A stretch of DNA of 64,000 nucleotides from Glandiceps talaboti (lineage: Eukaryota; Hemichordata; Enteropneusta; Spengelidae), in assembly GCF_964340395.1 (NCBI RefSeq), contig NC_135549.1, forward strand, positions 33,895,832 through 33,959,831. Reading direction: 5' to 3'. Both the position numbers and the translations under genes were made by a program. Shown here piece after piece: positions 27,875 to 41,307 of the stretch. Under the pieces are notes generated by a model. The model did not search any database and was not told the DNA's origin. It saw only the letters and a program-made list of their open reading frames with translations. Every line of letters starts with the position of its first letter. Positions within the stretch are counted from its first letter, which is position 1.

Positions 27875-29872
27875 ATCTGCAGGGTGGCGATGCTATTTAA
27901 TTATCACGTATAGAGTTGGCGATACATGGGTGCTGATGTGCGTGTCACCACTGTTGATGTTATCGACACACTATCTTAGGTGCACTATAATTTATTCTCA
28001 TTGTTTACAAGAACAAATGACAAGAAAATGAAGTATGTATACGGTAAATATACAGTACTTTTTTGTTACAGAAGTCAAGTACATTGTTGTATTACTGTTT
28101 CTGATAAAATAATAATGCTTTATTCACATATAATAGGCTACCGACCCAGATATTAACACATGACAAAATAAATGATAACACCTTGAACGGAACAGGAAAA
28201 GACAACCAAGTTATTTGTGTCATGACACAGTGTGAGGTGATACCTCAGAACTCCTGTTTGATCTTTTTTTGCCTTGAAAAGAATATAAATTAGAAGCATT
28301 TCTAGACTCGAAATTCTCCTCAACTCGTACAGTAAAAATGGAATACACAATTGCTCTAATTAGGAATACAACGCTTTCAAATGAACATCCCCACCTAACC
28401 ACACCCCACTGGAAAGAGGCTGTATCTGTGCATTTCCAGGTTCTGTACCTGCACTAAAACACAGCATAGTAAACCAGTTTGCACCACAGATATATGTTTA
28501 CTCTCACACTGGCCTGTAACACAGGCATGTCACTGCTTTCATTTACTGGCAGTGTGTAGTTGTACAGTTTTCAATTCATGGTGATTTACTAACTAGTATT
28601 TTCATGAATTATCCCAACAATGCAACAGCAAGCACAGAACGGCTGCGTTATAAAATACCCCAAAGTAAAGCAACATGGTCATACAGTCAGAGCAACAGCA
28701 ACCAGTTAAACTATGAATTCAAGAAAACACCACAAGAAAGATGCATCAGTATGGAAGACAGACATGTAGTGTGAAATCTACAGAATAGTACCAATGGATG
28801 AATATGATTTTCTTACTCAGTATCGCATTTGAAAATCTATCTTACTATGGAATTTGATTGTTATCCCACATCTAGAAATGCACTTCATATGACATGAGCA
28901 GAGAAGAGGCAAATTTGTTATCTTAGCTCCTTCTGGCATGCTCACATTACAGAATACTTTGAAAATTTCCTGTAAAATTAGAAGGAAAAGAATGTTTCAG
29001 ATAAATAGTGTAAGTTCTACTCCATAATATTCAAGGTGGAGATTTAAACTTTGTGAATTCTCGTGGTTTTGCCCTTTTCACAGATTACCGTTTAAAAGTG
29101 TATGGCCAAGACTATACATTTGTGTAAGGACAATGCAAAAGAGAAACTGGTTGAGGCACCAGAGCCACTCAGCAAGTCATGTTAACATCAACTCAAAAAA
29201 ATCAGCAGTTCAGTTGTTTGATAGTAGATTTACACATTTCTAATTTAATCAAACATACCTGTCTGAGACTTCAGTGACTGTCACAGACTGACTTATTCAA
29301 GAAATGACACTGGAATGGTGTGCATTCTGTGTTTAGTGGAAATTGTCACAGAGTTTGTTATAGCACCAAATAAAAGTGGAAACTCTATTGTTCTTGCAAA
29401 ATCTTTTCACACTACCCATAGGCTACATAGTGGTACACCCTGTTAATGAAAATAAACACACTTTACATGAGAATTGTTGTGCACACCTTATTTTATTCAT
29501 TTATTTATTTATTTATTAATCTTTCATATACAGACACCATTTCAGTGCTTAACCACTGTTATCCCAATGGAACCTTTTGCAAGATTACGTACACGGTAAA
29601 ACAAAACAAACCAGATTTAAACTGAATGCCTTCCGTAAGGGTAATATTAAGTTTTTTGTTCCTACACATACTAATTCCTGGAATGCAACAAACTTGTTAT
29701 AGTAAGCTATTAGTACATGGTATACCCCTGAATTGGCAAAAAGGTGTGCCGAACTATAAGAAATCTGAAATGACTTTGTGAAATCAATCTATTTACGTGT
29801 GAAATCAATCTATTTACGTAGTGGAAGAGGTGTAATGGCTTTTGAAATGAAATTATTTCAAATTTACAGGGA
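27875..29872. other. No gene seen
   Basis: Holds a short (TTTA)n run at 29495-29515 and a 19-bp tandem duplication (GTGAAATCAATCTATTTACG, 29778-29816). No gene supported. Confidence 0.4.
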
Positions 29873-29932
29873 TACGCATACATACATACATACATACATA
29901 CATACATACATACATACATACATACATGCATA
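29873..29932. repeat. (TACA)n microsatellite, 3' flank of a retrotransposon fragment
   Basis: About 55 bp of CATA/TACA repeats. A second tract in the same orientation lies at 31044, on the other side of the retrotransposon fragment. Confidence 0.95.
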
Positions 29933-31043
29933 TCAAATTATGTTTATTGCCAAAATACATTAAATTATTATGTACAGGTACAGTATTATTGGGTTCACAC
30001 TGCATCTAGCAGGAATATATCAAATTGCATTTGAACATGTTATCCACATCCCAAGGCAGATATAGTGTGTTAGTTGTTATAATGCTTGCATCTCTTTCTC
30101 CAGATATTACTAGAACCAATATTTGAACTAATGCTGCAATATTTTGCAATACAATTAGCATTACTCTTATTCAAACCTACTTCCATAAGGCCACTTACAA
30201 ATCTGTAGTGAACATTGCCAAGGCTTCCTAGTATTAATACGACAACTTCAGTACGAAACCCGTGCTTATTTATTTCCAGTGATAGTAGGAAGTATTTCTC
30301 AAACTTAGTGTCGTAGCATTTCGAAATATGTGCATCGTATGGGATGGCAATTTCTATCAACCAAGTCTTTTTGCATTGTTTGTTGATAACAGCAATGTCC
30401 GGACGTGTGTGTTGGTGCTGGAATGTTTCATTGTTAGAATCAAACAGCGTGGGTTTTATCAGAATGTCTGTGTATGTCTCATTATCAGCATTACTATCTT
30501 GGATTTTCTTGTAGATGATATTAACTATCCGGTTATGTCTTTGTTGATACAGCTTCTGGAATTGTGTGCAACCATTGAGTATATGAGATGCTGTTTCAGA
30601 TGGATGTCGACATATTTTGCATGATTTTGTATATGTAGTTGGGTAGTACAGGGACATGAGGCTTTCATACTGGAGTAGTTGTAACCGTCCTCTCGCTACA
30701 AAGGTTCTTAGTTTGTCGTCTATGCTGTGGTTGTTCAGGTAGGCAGCTGATAACGAATGATGAATCTTTCCCGCATCCCACCCTGTGATGACATTGCCTT
30801 GTGATTTGCTGCTTGTTGTTGTATTCTATTCTGTTTGTATGTGGAGTAGAAAGAACTTGCTGATTTGAATGTTAATGAAACCTCTTTGTCGATGTGCATT
30901 TCCAATACGTAGACGTCGTTTACTTTTAGCAGAGACATATTTTCCCGTTTGCACATTTTTAGTAAATTGACCCATTGTGATTTTGGCCAATTTATGCCGG
31001 AGTGTTTTACAAGGTTGCCTCTGTCATCAAGGGCAAATCCTGC
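29933..31043 (-). mobile_element. 5'-truncated non-LTR retrotransposon with restriction-like endonuclease domain
   Basis: Two minus-strand frames make one broken C-terminal coding region. The upstream part (about 30735-31043) includes [18 protein letters not shown]. The downstream part (30070-30657, open further up to about 30735 without a Met) has a zinc knuckle (CKICRHPSETASHILNGC) followed by RPDIAV, WLIEIAIPYD and TEVVVLILGSLG. PD...E...D of this kind marks the restriction-like endonuclease found at the C-terminus of R2/R4/NeSL-type elements, which nick the target DNA and prime reverse transcription. A frameshift separates the parts near 30735. The catalytic RT domain is missing, so it is 5'-truncated. 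A 3' UTR-like stretch of about 135 bp ends at the (TACA)n tract. Clade not assigned. Confidence 0.8.
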
Positions 31044-31102
31044 AAACATACATACATACATACATACATACATACATACATACAGACAGACATACCTACA
31101 TT
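31044..31102. repeat. (TACA)n microsatellite, 5' flank of the retrotransposon fragment
   Basis: CATACATA repeats with CAGA variants at the right edge, abutting the truncated 5' end of the element. Confidence 0.95.
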
Positions 31103-32204
31103 TACCCATGCATACAGAACAAATGTATGGATTGTTATTGGTATCATATTGAACATAATGAACTTCAGCTCTATATCTGTGATGTTTGAAGTCCCAGTAA
31201 AAGTTAGTTGTCGAAAAAGTTGTTCAAATGTCCGCTACCTATTCTCAGTACAGGAAAGCTTGACTCGACTTCACTCTGACTTCGCGATCCCCTACATACC
31301 CGCGATATGTATGCTAGTTTCCACAGCAAATAATAAACACAATTCAATGTCGGCAAATTGGGGAAAATTTGACCCAATTAAACCACTGAGTTGTGCTGAG
31401 TCCACTGCCCAACATTGCTACACAGTAACAACATTTACTTATCTCATTTGCATTGTTGTGATAACATGAAATGCACACGTTCTGGTAGCAAACTCGCCCT
31501 CAGTATCGAAAGATTTATATTTTAAAAAAAAAGAGAAGAATTTTAATTTTGATCAAAGAAGATATGGTATGGATTTATCTTGGCTAATTCTCCAGCAAGA
31601 ATTTTTGGTAGAAAGCTGGTGATTTCACCTAGAAGTTGAAGCCGACCTGGTTTGACCGACGATCTCCTCATGCATGCTTTCAGAAACAGAAATACGCGCG
31701 AGTATCGAAAAAAGTAAAAACAAGATTTTCAATTAGACGAAATCTCCAGTATGATTGCCTGCAGATGCGATCTTACGGCCAACCACACATGTAATAATGG
31801 GAAGCTTTTATAGAAAGTTGTAGCATAAATCTCACGGTAGGCGTTTTAAGGCCAAGAAAAAAAAAGAATTGTTTTCTGGTGAGTTTGCATCACTTAAATA
31901 CCTCACCTTGATCTTTTTTTTCTCGTGTTTGTCCTGTAGATCCAAGGGAGAACAAAAATAACTCTCCCTACATTAATTGCTACTTCAGGGAAGACAACTG
32001 CAGAACTAATCATAAAAAAAATTTGCGTCGTCACACCACTTTAGGCAACGTTTCCTGACAGAAACGACAACTTTCTTTTGTGTGTCCACCACATCTAATT
32101 ACCGAAAAATGATAATATATTAAAACTAAAAGCTACTTCAATAATAATCCAGGACAGATGCGTTTAGGTATCGCAAATGTATGTAGCAAATTATATTGAA
32201 TTTG
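31103..32204. other. No gene seen
   Basis: Nothing recognisable. Confidence 0.35.
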
Positions 32205-32400
32205 AAGCATGCACTCTAGAGATATAGCCTAATTACCGAGAACCATTAATTACGCAAATTACTCATTAATATTCATGGATATTTACCAAAACTAATCAGT
32301 TCTTGCCATTATCCTACGGAACATGTCTACCAAATTTCGTTTGAATTCATGCAGCCATTTTTTAGAAAATGGTGACACACACACACAGACTGCCAATCCC
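32205..32400 (+). repeat. Dispersed repeat, copy 2
   Basis: GATATAGCCTAATTACCGAG, CCATTAATTACGCAAAT, ACTCATTAATATTCATGG and CAAATTTCGTTTGAATTC match the copy at 9316-9500, in the same order. Followed by an (AC) run at 32371-32380. Confidence 0.7.
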
Positions 32401-33005
32401 TAAGGGACCGGTCAGTTTCTCAAGCCGGGGGGGGGGGGCGATGGATTCTTAAACATGCAACTGGCGGCGCCTGGGACCATTTTTGCATATGACTGACTGT
32501 ATGTTTGGAGGTGGAGAACTTGTGATGACTCACTGGTAAGTAATCACCAAAATATAAACATTCCCTATATATGGGGTTTTCACATGCAAATGCCGCATAT
32601 TTGAATAATCCTGAATGACACACAATCTAAGCAGCTGTTTGCAGGGGAATTGTCTCATTTGGAGAGGTTTTTTCATTCTATGAAGCAAACAGACTGATTT
32701 TCAACTAATTTGTGTATCAAGTTACCATCCTACGACATTCACAAACAATTTGTACATGATACATATGACCTGTGTGTTTCTCGAAGCACATGCTGAAAAC
32801 AAGACCCAGAAGCTAGTGCTCTGTACAGCAGTTTGAATTTCCCGCATTTGCATAGATTAGCCATGATCCTCTTTAAGTAGGGCAGTTCTGTCTTTAAATC
32901 GGGCCGACAAAAAGTCACTGGACCCCCCTTGTCTGTAAAACCAACAACAGGCTGACCCCCTATCACTTAATTCTAAAACACTAAAACATGATGACCCCCC
33001 CCCCA

Positions 33006-33006
<1 letters not shown>
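32401..33006. other. No gene; poly-G and GACCCCC tracts
   Basis: A 10-G run at 32428-32437, and GACCCCC-type tracts at 32923 and 32992. Related tracts with TGTAAAA...TGACCC recur at 36645-36720. Confidence 0.4.

Positions 33007-33058
<52 letters not shown>
33007..33058. repeat. (TA)n microsatellite
   Basis: TA run with one AC interruption. Confidence 0.93.
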
Positions 33059-33061
<3 letters not shown>

Positions 33062-33164
33062 CACATGACTCAGTGTGGACTGCTTGACTGTCTTACATCT
33101 ACTTTATAAAATCCCGGGTTAGTACTATCATAATTATAATTATTGACTACACAGGGTAAATATA

Positions 33165-34200
33165 TTCCAAAAGGAGTTTCATAGCATCTTGACAGTGAAA
33201 GGTACGGGAAAGCTTGACAGAGGGAATATGTATATCTGTTATGGGGGGGGGGGGGTCTTAGGGGGTTTCCCCCTCGAAGCCCTGGAGTATTTTTACTCTG
33301 AAAAGTAAATTTTCCAAGCTTTACAAGACAGCAATAACATGTAAAAAGCAACTACATAGGGTTGAAACATTTGTGAAATATAGTTTGATAGCATCTTGAC
33401 AGTAAGAGGTAGGGGGAAAATCTTGAGACTGGCATGTGTACACCTCGTGTAGGGGGGGGGGGGGGGTCGCAGGGGGTCTCCCCCTAGAAGCTCTGGAGGC
33501 AATTTTGAGACTATTCAAACCCTTTCAGACAATAATGCCCAAGCTTTATAAAACAGCACCAACATGTAAAAAGCAACTACATAGGGTTGAAATACTTTTG
33601 AAATATACTTTGATTGCATCTTGATAGTAAGAAGAGCTTGAGACTGGGATATGTACACCTCATGTGGGGGGGGGGGGGTCCAAGGGGGTCTCCCTCTAGA
33701 AGCCCTGTTTTACTCTTAAAGCCAATATTTAGGCTATTCAGACTCTTTCAAGCAATAAATCCATGCTTTACAAGACAACACCATCACGTATCAGAAACTA
33801 TTCTTTATAACTTACATAGGGTTGAAATATGTTCTTAACAAGTTAAATGGCATCATTATATACATGTAGTAAAGGTCAGCACATATAATGTTAGTATAAT
33901 TGGTAGGAGAGATTTGGAGTTTAAGGCAATTTTAGACTACCTTGGCAAACATTTCACATCTTTAAAAGACAAAATCATCTCAAATTAGAATTAGGTGAAA
34001 ATATATAAGAAAAGTTTTATTTCCATTACGACAGTAAAAAGGTTGTTGGTGCATCTGATTGTTGGTTGAATGCATGAGTGACCTCTGTGGGTGAGGGAGT
34101 CCTTGGGGTTTCTCCCTGGCAGATCTGCAGTTTTTTGCTTCTATTAAGGCAATGTTTAGGTTATTCATAGCCTTTGTAATATATCCAAGCTTCGAATAGC
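33165..34200. repeat. About 220-bp tandem units, each with a poly-G tract
   Basis: A block of GCATCTTGACAGTAA, a spacer, a run of 12-15 G, then AGGGGGTCTCCCCCTAGAAG recurs. Poly-G runs start at about 33244, 33453 and 33666; a fourth, decayed unit (34029 on) has lost the G run but keeps GAGGGAGTCC and TTTCTCCCTGGCAG. Units also share ACATGTAAAAAGCAACTACA. No coding. Confidence 0.85.
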
Positions 34201-34469
34201 TAACGTAAATGTGACTTTTAAATGAGTTTCATATGTCACATAAAAATGGGCCCTTTATAAACGTTGAGATAAACGAATAATATAACAGAGATTTTATGAT
34301 GAAGATCTGTAACATGTTATCAAATGAAGATGACCAAGCAGACTTTATCTTCTATGGTCAAGTTATGTATATTATTGGGACATTCAAAGTCATGTTTAAA
34401 CAACTGGACGATAGATAAAGCATCAAAACCATTCTCTGTTACTGTCAGTGATATGGGTAGATAATCAGA
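34201..34469. other. Spacer
   Basis: Nothing recognisable. Confidence 0.3.
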
Positions 34470-35730
34470 AATCTTACGACATTTTCCTTATATAGGATAT
34501 CTTTGGTATGTATGTCAATATTACAAGCTATATATTCAAAGAAAGTATATTTCCTGTAAAGACACATGTTCTAGCAATCGGAAAAATGTATTAGTATGCT
34601 CCTAAGATGCTGAATAAAAAGCACAGAAGAAGATAGTTTACCCCTACCCCATACTGTCGGTATTTCAAAATAATAGCGTATAGTCTTGGTTTTAATGGGG
34701 TGAAATCATTATTAATCCTCAAAAATTTAATGTCAACATACTTTTTCTTGTTCAGCTCATTCAACTGAATGAAACAAACCACCCCTTATGTGTATCAGAT
34801 CATGTTATTTAACAAAGAATGGAAACTTTATGTCATTTTCCGGAAAAACTCAATTTTTCAGGAATCGGCAATTTAAAGCCTCCACATATTTTTTGGCATT
34901 TATTTTCACATAATTAGCTGGCTATTCAAAGTGAAGTCAATTTTTTATTAAGAAATATATTCTAACAATCACAAAACCATATTACTGTATTGATTAGATA
35001 TGTAAGTGTTGTGCACTAAGCACATGGGAAGACATCTTATCCCTTCCCCATTTACCTTCAGCAGTCTTAGGATATTTTCCTTATATAGGATATCTTTGGC
35101 ATGTATGCCAACATTACAATTCACTTATTCAAAGAATGTATATTTCCTGTAAAGACATAATTAATTTTTGCATGATGTGATAGATATTCAAAGGAAACAC
35201 ATTTATTCAGTTAGAAAACATTCTAGCAACTGCAAAATCATACTACTATATTGATTACATACGTAGGTGTTGTGTACTAAGCACATATTTACCCCTATCT
35301 GTTCACCTTCTATAATCTTTAGATATTTTCCTGAAATCTGACATTGTTAGCATGGATATCAACATTACAAGCTATTCATTAACAGAAAGTGTATTTCCTG
35401 TAAGGATATATGTTCTAGCAATGAGAAAAATGTATTAGTATGTTTTTAAGATGCTGAATAAAAAGCGCAGAAGACGATAGTTTACCCCTACCCCCTCCAG
35501 TCGGTATTTCAAAATAATAGGCTTGTATTGGTTTTAATGGGGGGAAAGATCATTAATAACCCTCAAATATTCAATGTTAACCTACTTTTTCTTGTTCAGC
35601 TCATTCAACTGAAAAAACAAATACCCCTTACGTGTATCAGATCACGTTATTTGAAAAAAGAATGGAAAGTTTTTACGTAAATTTGCGGAAAAATAGTCGA
35701 TTTTTCAGAAATCGGCAACTTAAAGCCTCC
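34470..35730. repeat. Locally duplicated segment, three partial copies
   Basis: Segments starting near 34482, 35070 and 35320 share TTTCCTTATATAGGATATCT or its variants, TATTTCCTGTAAAGACA, and (first and third) AATGTATTAGTATG, GATGCTGAATAAAAAGC, AGTTTACCCCTACCCC and GGTATTTCAAAATAATAG. The first and third copies are similar over about 400 bp. Confidence 0.75.
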
Positions 35731-36090
35731 AAAAATGATATCATTAGAAAGGAAATTTCTCAAGCTTTCCAAATATATAATTGATAATACAGTCCGTGCT
35801 TGTATGTGTCGTATGAAAGACAATGTGTTACCCCTACCCTCAACCTTACGACGCCATTCTGTGACGCACATGTAATTTTTTGAAATCGAGGCCAAACAGG
35901 TAGTGCATCCCAAAATTTTCACTGTTAACATTTTGTTTCTCAAAAAAACAGGAAAACTTTTTTAAAAATATGTATAAAATTCTGCAACAACTAAAATGAA
36001 CAAAAATACCTATGTTGGAGGTTTGTAGGGGGGGGGGGGGCACGGTAACCCCCTCTGGCCCACAGCCTACTGGTTTCAAAAAAGTATTTC
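35731..36090. other. No gene; contains a poly-G tract
   Basis: A 12-G run at about 36028-36039 followed by CACGGTAACCCCCTCTGG resembles the poly-G units at 33.2-33.7 kb. Confidence 0.4.
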
Positions 36091-36250
36091 AAGAACTAAT
36101 TGCATTTATAGTGCGGGGGCATATGGCAGATTTTTGGGTTTCGTGTGAAATTCATGTTAATTTTTGCCAACATATATCATTGTGTTCCCCATCATCTGAG
36201 CAATTAAAAAATATATGTTGGCAATTTTTATTTCAATATGAAGGGTAATT
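36091..36250 (+). repeat. Dispersed repeat family D, copy 1
   Basis: GGGGGCATATGGCAGATTTT, TCGTGTGAAATTCATGTTAA and GTTGGCAATTTTTATTTCAA are present inverted at 40205-40325. Confidence 0.65.
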
Positions 36251-39200
36251 TTTGCAGCACTTTCATAAATGATGTAAAATCATGGTTTTTCTGTATATTG
36301 ATGGCAAATTAAAATATGTGAACTGTACGATTGCTTTATATCTGTATAAATGTACTTATGGGCATCCTGTTGACGATAAACTTGTAGACTGTTGTATAAT
36401 TTTGCATTTTAATCACAATATTATAAATTCTGGCTTATTTATTTGCATATCATTTGCATATTATGTATGATGCTTCAGGTTTATTTGATTTCCTGTATTG
36501 TTTGATGTTGCTGATTGCTATTCTTTCAAAAATGTACGCCAACCATGAATTATTTCAGTTACTTTGAATACTCTGGTTGGTTTAGGGAGCCTTCAGTATT
36601 TACAGGGGGCGGAGGAAATCACACATGGTCTGTTAAGAAAAACATGACCCTCCCCCCCCATTCTCCATTCGTAAAAAGTGACCCTCCCCTTTGTCCCATT
36701 TTGTAAAACATGACCCTCCCCATGACAACTGCATATACTGAACGTTAATCAATATTCCCGTTATATGTATACATACACATTAAATCATTTTGACGCTGTA
36801 TATTTGTACATATACTACCATTGCAGGAGTTATATAGAAACGCCTGTGATCAGAACGAAATAAAAAGTCTACTTCTTATCACTATCAAACTGACAAATAT
36901 TGGTACAAAAACAACACCGGGCACGCCCCTCTGTTGTAGGTTCATGCACATACATGTACTTGTCTGTGGTTCACGCGACTCTTTTATCGGTTTGTCTGTG
37001 CCTGTGAACGTTTGTCATGTTGTAACATAACATTTGAGTGTAAGCTTATATAATGCGACGTAATAGTCTGTCTGGTCCTAAAAATAAACTTTCAGTGTAT
37101 AGATTATATGTTGAGTTTTGGGCGAAAAATCGCCAACACACATGACAGTACAACAAAACATATACTAGTACACGACATTCAAATCTGCAATGAATACTTA
37201 CAACAGATGTGATCGTGGAGTTTGTAGTTTAGCAACTCCGCTTGTGTACGGTCCTTTTCGAAATCTCTTGAACTGATTTTGAAATCTAAACGACAGAAGT
37301 CGCTTGTTATCAAGTGTACATACACACATTAAAAATATTCCTTTTCAGATCTGGCATCTGGTTTTAATACGTATCTACATATGTAGTATTGAATGCTGGA
37401 CAGGTACATTCTACACAGGATATAGAGTCCAAGTTTAGGTCTACACAAAATTTGAAATTTTACCTCAATATTAGCATACAAGTTACATAAATTGGACCTC
37501 CTGCAAATATTAGATAGAAAAGAAACATCACTCAGTAAAACACCTTTAGAAACCTTCAGAATGTTTCACCCCCACTTTTGATCAATTGAGATACATTCTA
37601 GAGCAATGGAAAAAGTCAATATGGCAGCTACTTTAGAACGTTTTTGTTATTTGTTCTGTATTCTATGTTCTGTAGAAATATCATGTTAAAAAGTAAATGA
37701 ATCGTTGTTAAAGGCATTTCATGAGGGCTCATTAATTTCCCACTTTGCAATGGTGTCAAAATGAGATAGACTTAGTCATCAAGTTGGCATGTGACTACTT
37801 ATTCCCAGCAATAAAGGTTATTTGTGTATGAGAATTACCAAAAGATGTAGAAGGGTACATTCCATGTTGTTTATGTTGAGGATTTGAATGTCAGATTTTA
37901 TTTGAGTAATAAAAAACTTGGAATGATGGCTAACAATGCAATAAAATTTGATTTAAGATACTATTTTCTGGTGGGTTGGTGGTTGGGGTTGGGTGGTACA
38001 TTAGAATGTGTCTCTGCTGTTACTTTCAACCTTTATTCATGACTGACCAAGAGAAAGTTCGTTGCGTAATCGAATGTAAGAGTGCCTTCACGCTGAATAA
38101 CTAAACTAAATATGTATATATTCATATTGTTCCTTTGAAATATTAGAAAAGATATTCTTCAGATACTGATTTTATCATCTTTATTTTATGCTGTTTATCC
38201 TGTTTTATTTTAGAATTTCGATGAAATAACGTAATCAAATGTAACAGCGGAGAACACATCTTTTCATGTTGTTCCCTTGAATTGACATGTAACTCCAACC
38301 AAATAGCTACACTAGTAGAAACGTAGACAATGCATACGACATAATGGCGTGAGTGAGAGACTAGACAGTAGTTTTGAATAAAAATAATTGGGTCTATTCA
38401 CTCGAATACATAACTTTGTATAGTAACGATTCAATTGATGCTATGCTATTGATCAAAAAATATGTTTATATCAGATGTAAACTGAATGCCTTCAATAAAG
38501 GCAAAACTTTAGATTGCTGTTCCTTCACGCCTTGTCGAAAGAAAAATTCTGCGCTACCAGACATGATATTGCATATCCATTAGTTACTACATCAATAAAT
38601 AAAACGTAGCTTTGGAACTTATTGTTCATATCCTCTTTTGTAAAAGTTGAGTTTGGTGTATTTTTAACCCGCTGTAAATTTCACTAGAGTCCACCATTTT
38701 AGTTTCACTATACGAAAAGTCATATTTGACCATGTCTTTCCACCGGGGTAAATCTTTAGCAGAGGATGTGTAAATGTGGTGAGTATGAGATGAAGTGACA
38801 CCTTTGACTTAATTCACCCCCGGTGACCTCTCCCCTGGGGGCTGTGAACAGTCAAAAGTGTCACTTTGTCTCGTACTACCCCTTGACAGAGATGGTAGTT
38901 AGGTGGGTCACAGGTATGGTAAAGGTTGGGTCGTGCCAGTAAAATCAATTTAATACTAGACAATAATTTTGAAAAAAAAATAATCAGGTCTACCACTCAA
39001 GTAGTTGTTTTGTCAACTATTTTTTTCCTTGTTACCACGTCTACTCAAATAAAACCTACCTAAGAGTACCCATTCATTCTCATTCAGGCTACCAGCCTAC
39101 CATCCACAGACACCACCACACGATCTAGGTTAGTGTAATCTGTTCACCTTAAGCTTATGAGATTCGCCAAGTTTTATTACAAAAGGGCGATGGATATATT

Positions 39201-39529
39201 CACTTGTTTCAAAGATGGTAGACTGTAATTTGCTAGTTAAATTTCAGTAATTGTACGTGTATTAATGGCTTACAGCTCGATGTAGTTTTAGTGGAGATTC
39301 GACTAACCCTGGGCTTCGCATCACTGTTTCATAGCTGACCCCCACCGGCTACCTATTCCGAATATATGCATGAACCGTTTATTGTTTCGATACTGGGAGG
39401 TATGACATGCCAAAATATACATGTACTAGTATAGTGATATTTTCTCTATTTTATCGATTAAGTATAATATCTATTGCGATCAGAAGTGCATATTTTTAAT
39501 CAGCTCACACATCCATATAACACCAGAGG
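36251..39529. other. No gene seen
   Basis: Contains CCCTCCCC-type tracts at 36647-36720. Short open frames lack coding character. No gene supported. Confidence 0.4.
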
Positions 39530-39680
39530 ATGAGTGCATTCTTAAGATCTAGCGTAATTACTGAAAATCACTAATTATGCAAATAACTCATTAAAATTAC
39601 AAGCTATACGGTATTATCAAACTTTATGACACATGCACTTTGTTATCATTAATGTATGTACTAAATTACTTCGATTCATA
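39530..39680. repeat. Dispersed repeat, copy 3 (rearranged)
   Basis: GTGCATTCTTAAGATCTAGC and CTAATTATGCAAATAACTCA match 9316-9380; TATCAAACTTTATGACACAT and GTATGTACTAAATTACTTCG match 9195-9310 partly in the opposite orientation. Confidence 0.6.
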
Positions 39681-40199
39681 ATCATATTTTAACATTCTGA
39701 ATGACTTAGAAATGGCAAGTAAAGTCAGAAGGAACATTTGAACTGTTTGTTTTATTGAATTTGCCCAAATTTCAGCGATAAAAAATAATTTTCATTCACT
39801 CATGGTTTTCCTAACCCTGCCATATAGGGCGTCGATTTAAATTTTTTCATCTAATTGAAGACATTTAGGGTCGTTTGGGTCATGAGAAACAATTAAAGCT
39901 GCCCTTATATATACCTACCAATTACTGTTGTTATCTTTACAATATACATAATGTTCTGACTGTTGCTATGGACATGGTCTTGTTGATAGGCATATTTCAT
40001 ACATGTTTTGATATTTTTTTTGGCCTGACTAACCAAAAATGTTGTTATCTTTGCAAAATGTACTGGCATTAATGGCTGTTGCTAAGGCCATATCAATGGA
40101 AGTTGACTATAATCACATGGATTCATGGGTTTTCATTGCCAAACCAATGGTTAAGAATAGGGTCTTGGGGCCACATTTTATTTTTAGCCCCCTAAGACT
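39681..40199. other. No gene seen
   Basis: Nothing recognisable. Confidence 0.35.
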
Positions 40200-40335
40200 A
40201 ATTTTGAAGATAAAAATTGCCAACATGTACTTTTTTATATGTGGTCCTATAATGAACGTAACCATATATGTTTCATAAAATTAACATGCATTTCACACGA
40301 AAACCCATATGCCCCTGCACTATTATGTATAAAAG
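40200..40335 (-). repeat. Dispersed repeat family D, copy 2
   Basis: Reverse complement of the family D segment at 36091-36250, with small indels. Confidence 0.65.
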
Positions 40336-40639
40336 AAAGATAATCACTTGCCAATATATAATTGTCCATAATATCAAAACTTCTGATGGTTTTATTAACA
40401 CAAGCCTATGACAGGCCGACAATGTTAAACTCTGATATATATACTACATTATAATATAGTGCTGTATCCATTTTGGTCCTAATATCGGCGCAAAACTTCC
40501 CTGGCTTGTGAAAGAGTTATTATGCAGGGAATTCTAATAAAGTGTCTTAATTTTCTATCAATTCACTTGACATAATCTACAGTACTTTAATACGATCACA
40601 TCAGATGCTGTTCATAAAAATCTTAAAAGTCAGCTTTAA

Positions 40640-41095
40640 CATGGTGGCAATTTTATAACATATGTCAGCCGTTTATTACAACTGTCATCAATTTTATTAC
40701 AAATTTCGTTAGTTTATTACAAATGTCAGCAATTGTATTACACATTTCTTAGTTTATTACAAATGTCGGCAATTGTATTACACATGTCTTAGTTTAGTAC
40801 AAATGTCCGCCATTTTAGTACAAATGTCCGCCATTTTAGTACATATGTCGTTAGTTTATTACAAATATCGGCAATTTTACTTCAAATGTCGGAATTTTAC
40901 TGCAAATGTCGGCCATTTTATTACAAATATCGTTAGTCTATTACAAATGTCGGAAATTTTATTACAAATGTCGGCCATTTTATTACAAATGTCGTTAGTT
41001 TATTACAAACATCGGCAATTTTATTACATATGTCATTAGTTTATTACAAACGTTGGCAATTGTATTACAAATGTCGGCAATTTTATTACAAGTTT
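40640..41095. repeat. Minisatellite of TATTACAAATGTCGGCAATT units
   Basis: About 18 degenerate copies of a 22-30 bp unit, TTTATTACAAATGTCGGCAA and a TTAGTTTATTACAAATGTCG variant. It ends some 210 bp left of the Polinton insertion site. Open frames across it are compositional. Confidence 0.9.
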
Positions 41096-41301
41096 TCAAC
41101 AACTTTGTTACAACTGTACTCCTTGGTACAAGTACAAGTCTCTGCACATATACAACAAGTTTTGTAATGTTATAAACATTGACATCAAAATATACTCTTA
41201 ATTACTGTAACCCAAATCAGAATCAGCTGTTCCCAAAAATACACTGCACAGAGTTGTATTTGATTTCACACATTTTTGTTACATCATGTTTTACTGCAGT
41301 G

Positions 41302-41307
41302 TATATG
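41302..41307. repeat. Polinton target-site duplication, left copy (TATATG)
   Basis: TATATG directly precedes the AGTAG start of the element and recurs directly after its end (57449-57454). Confidence 0.93.
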
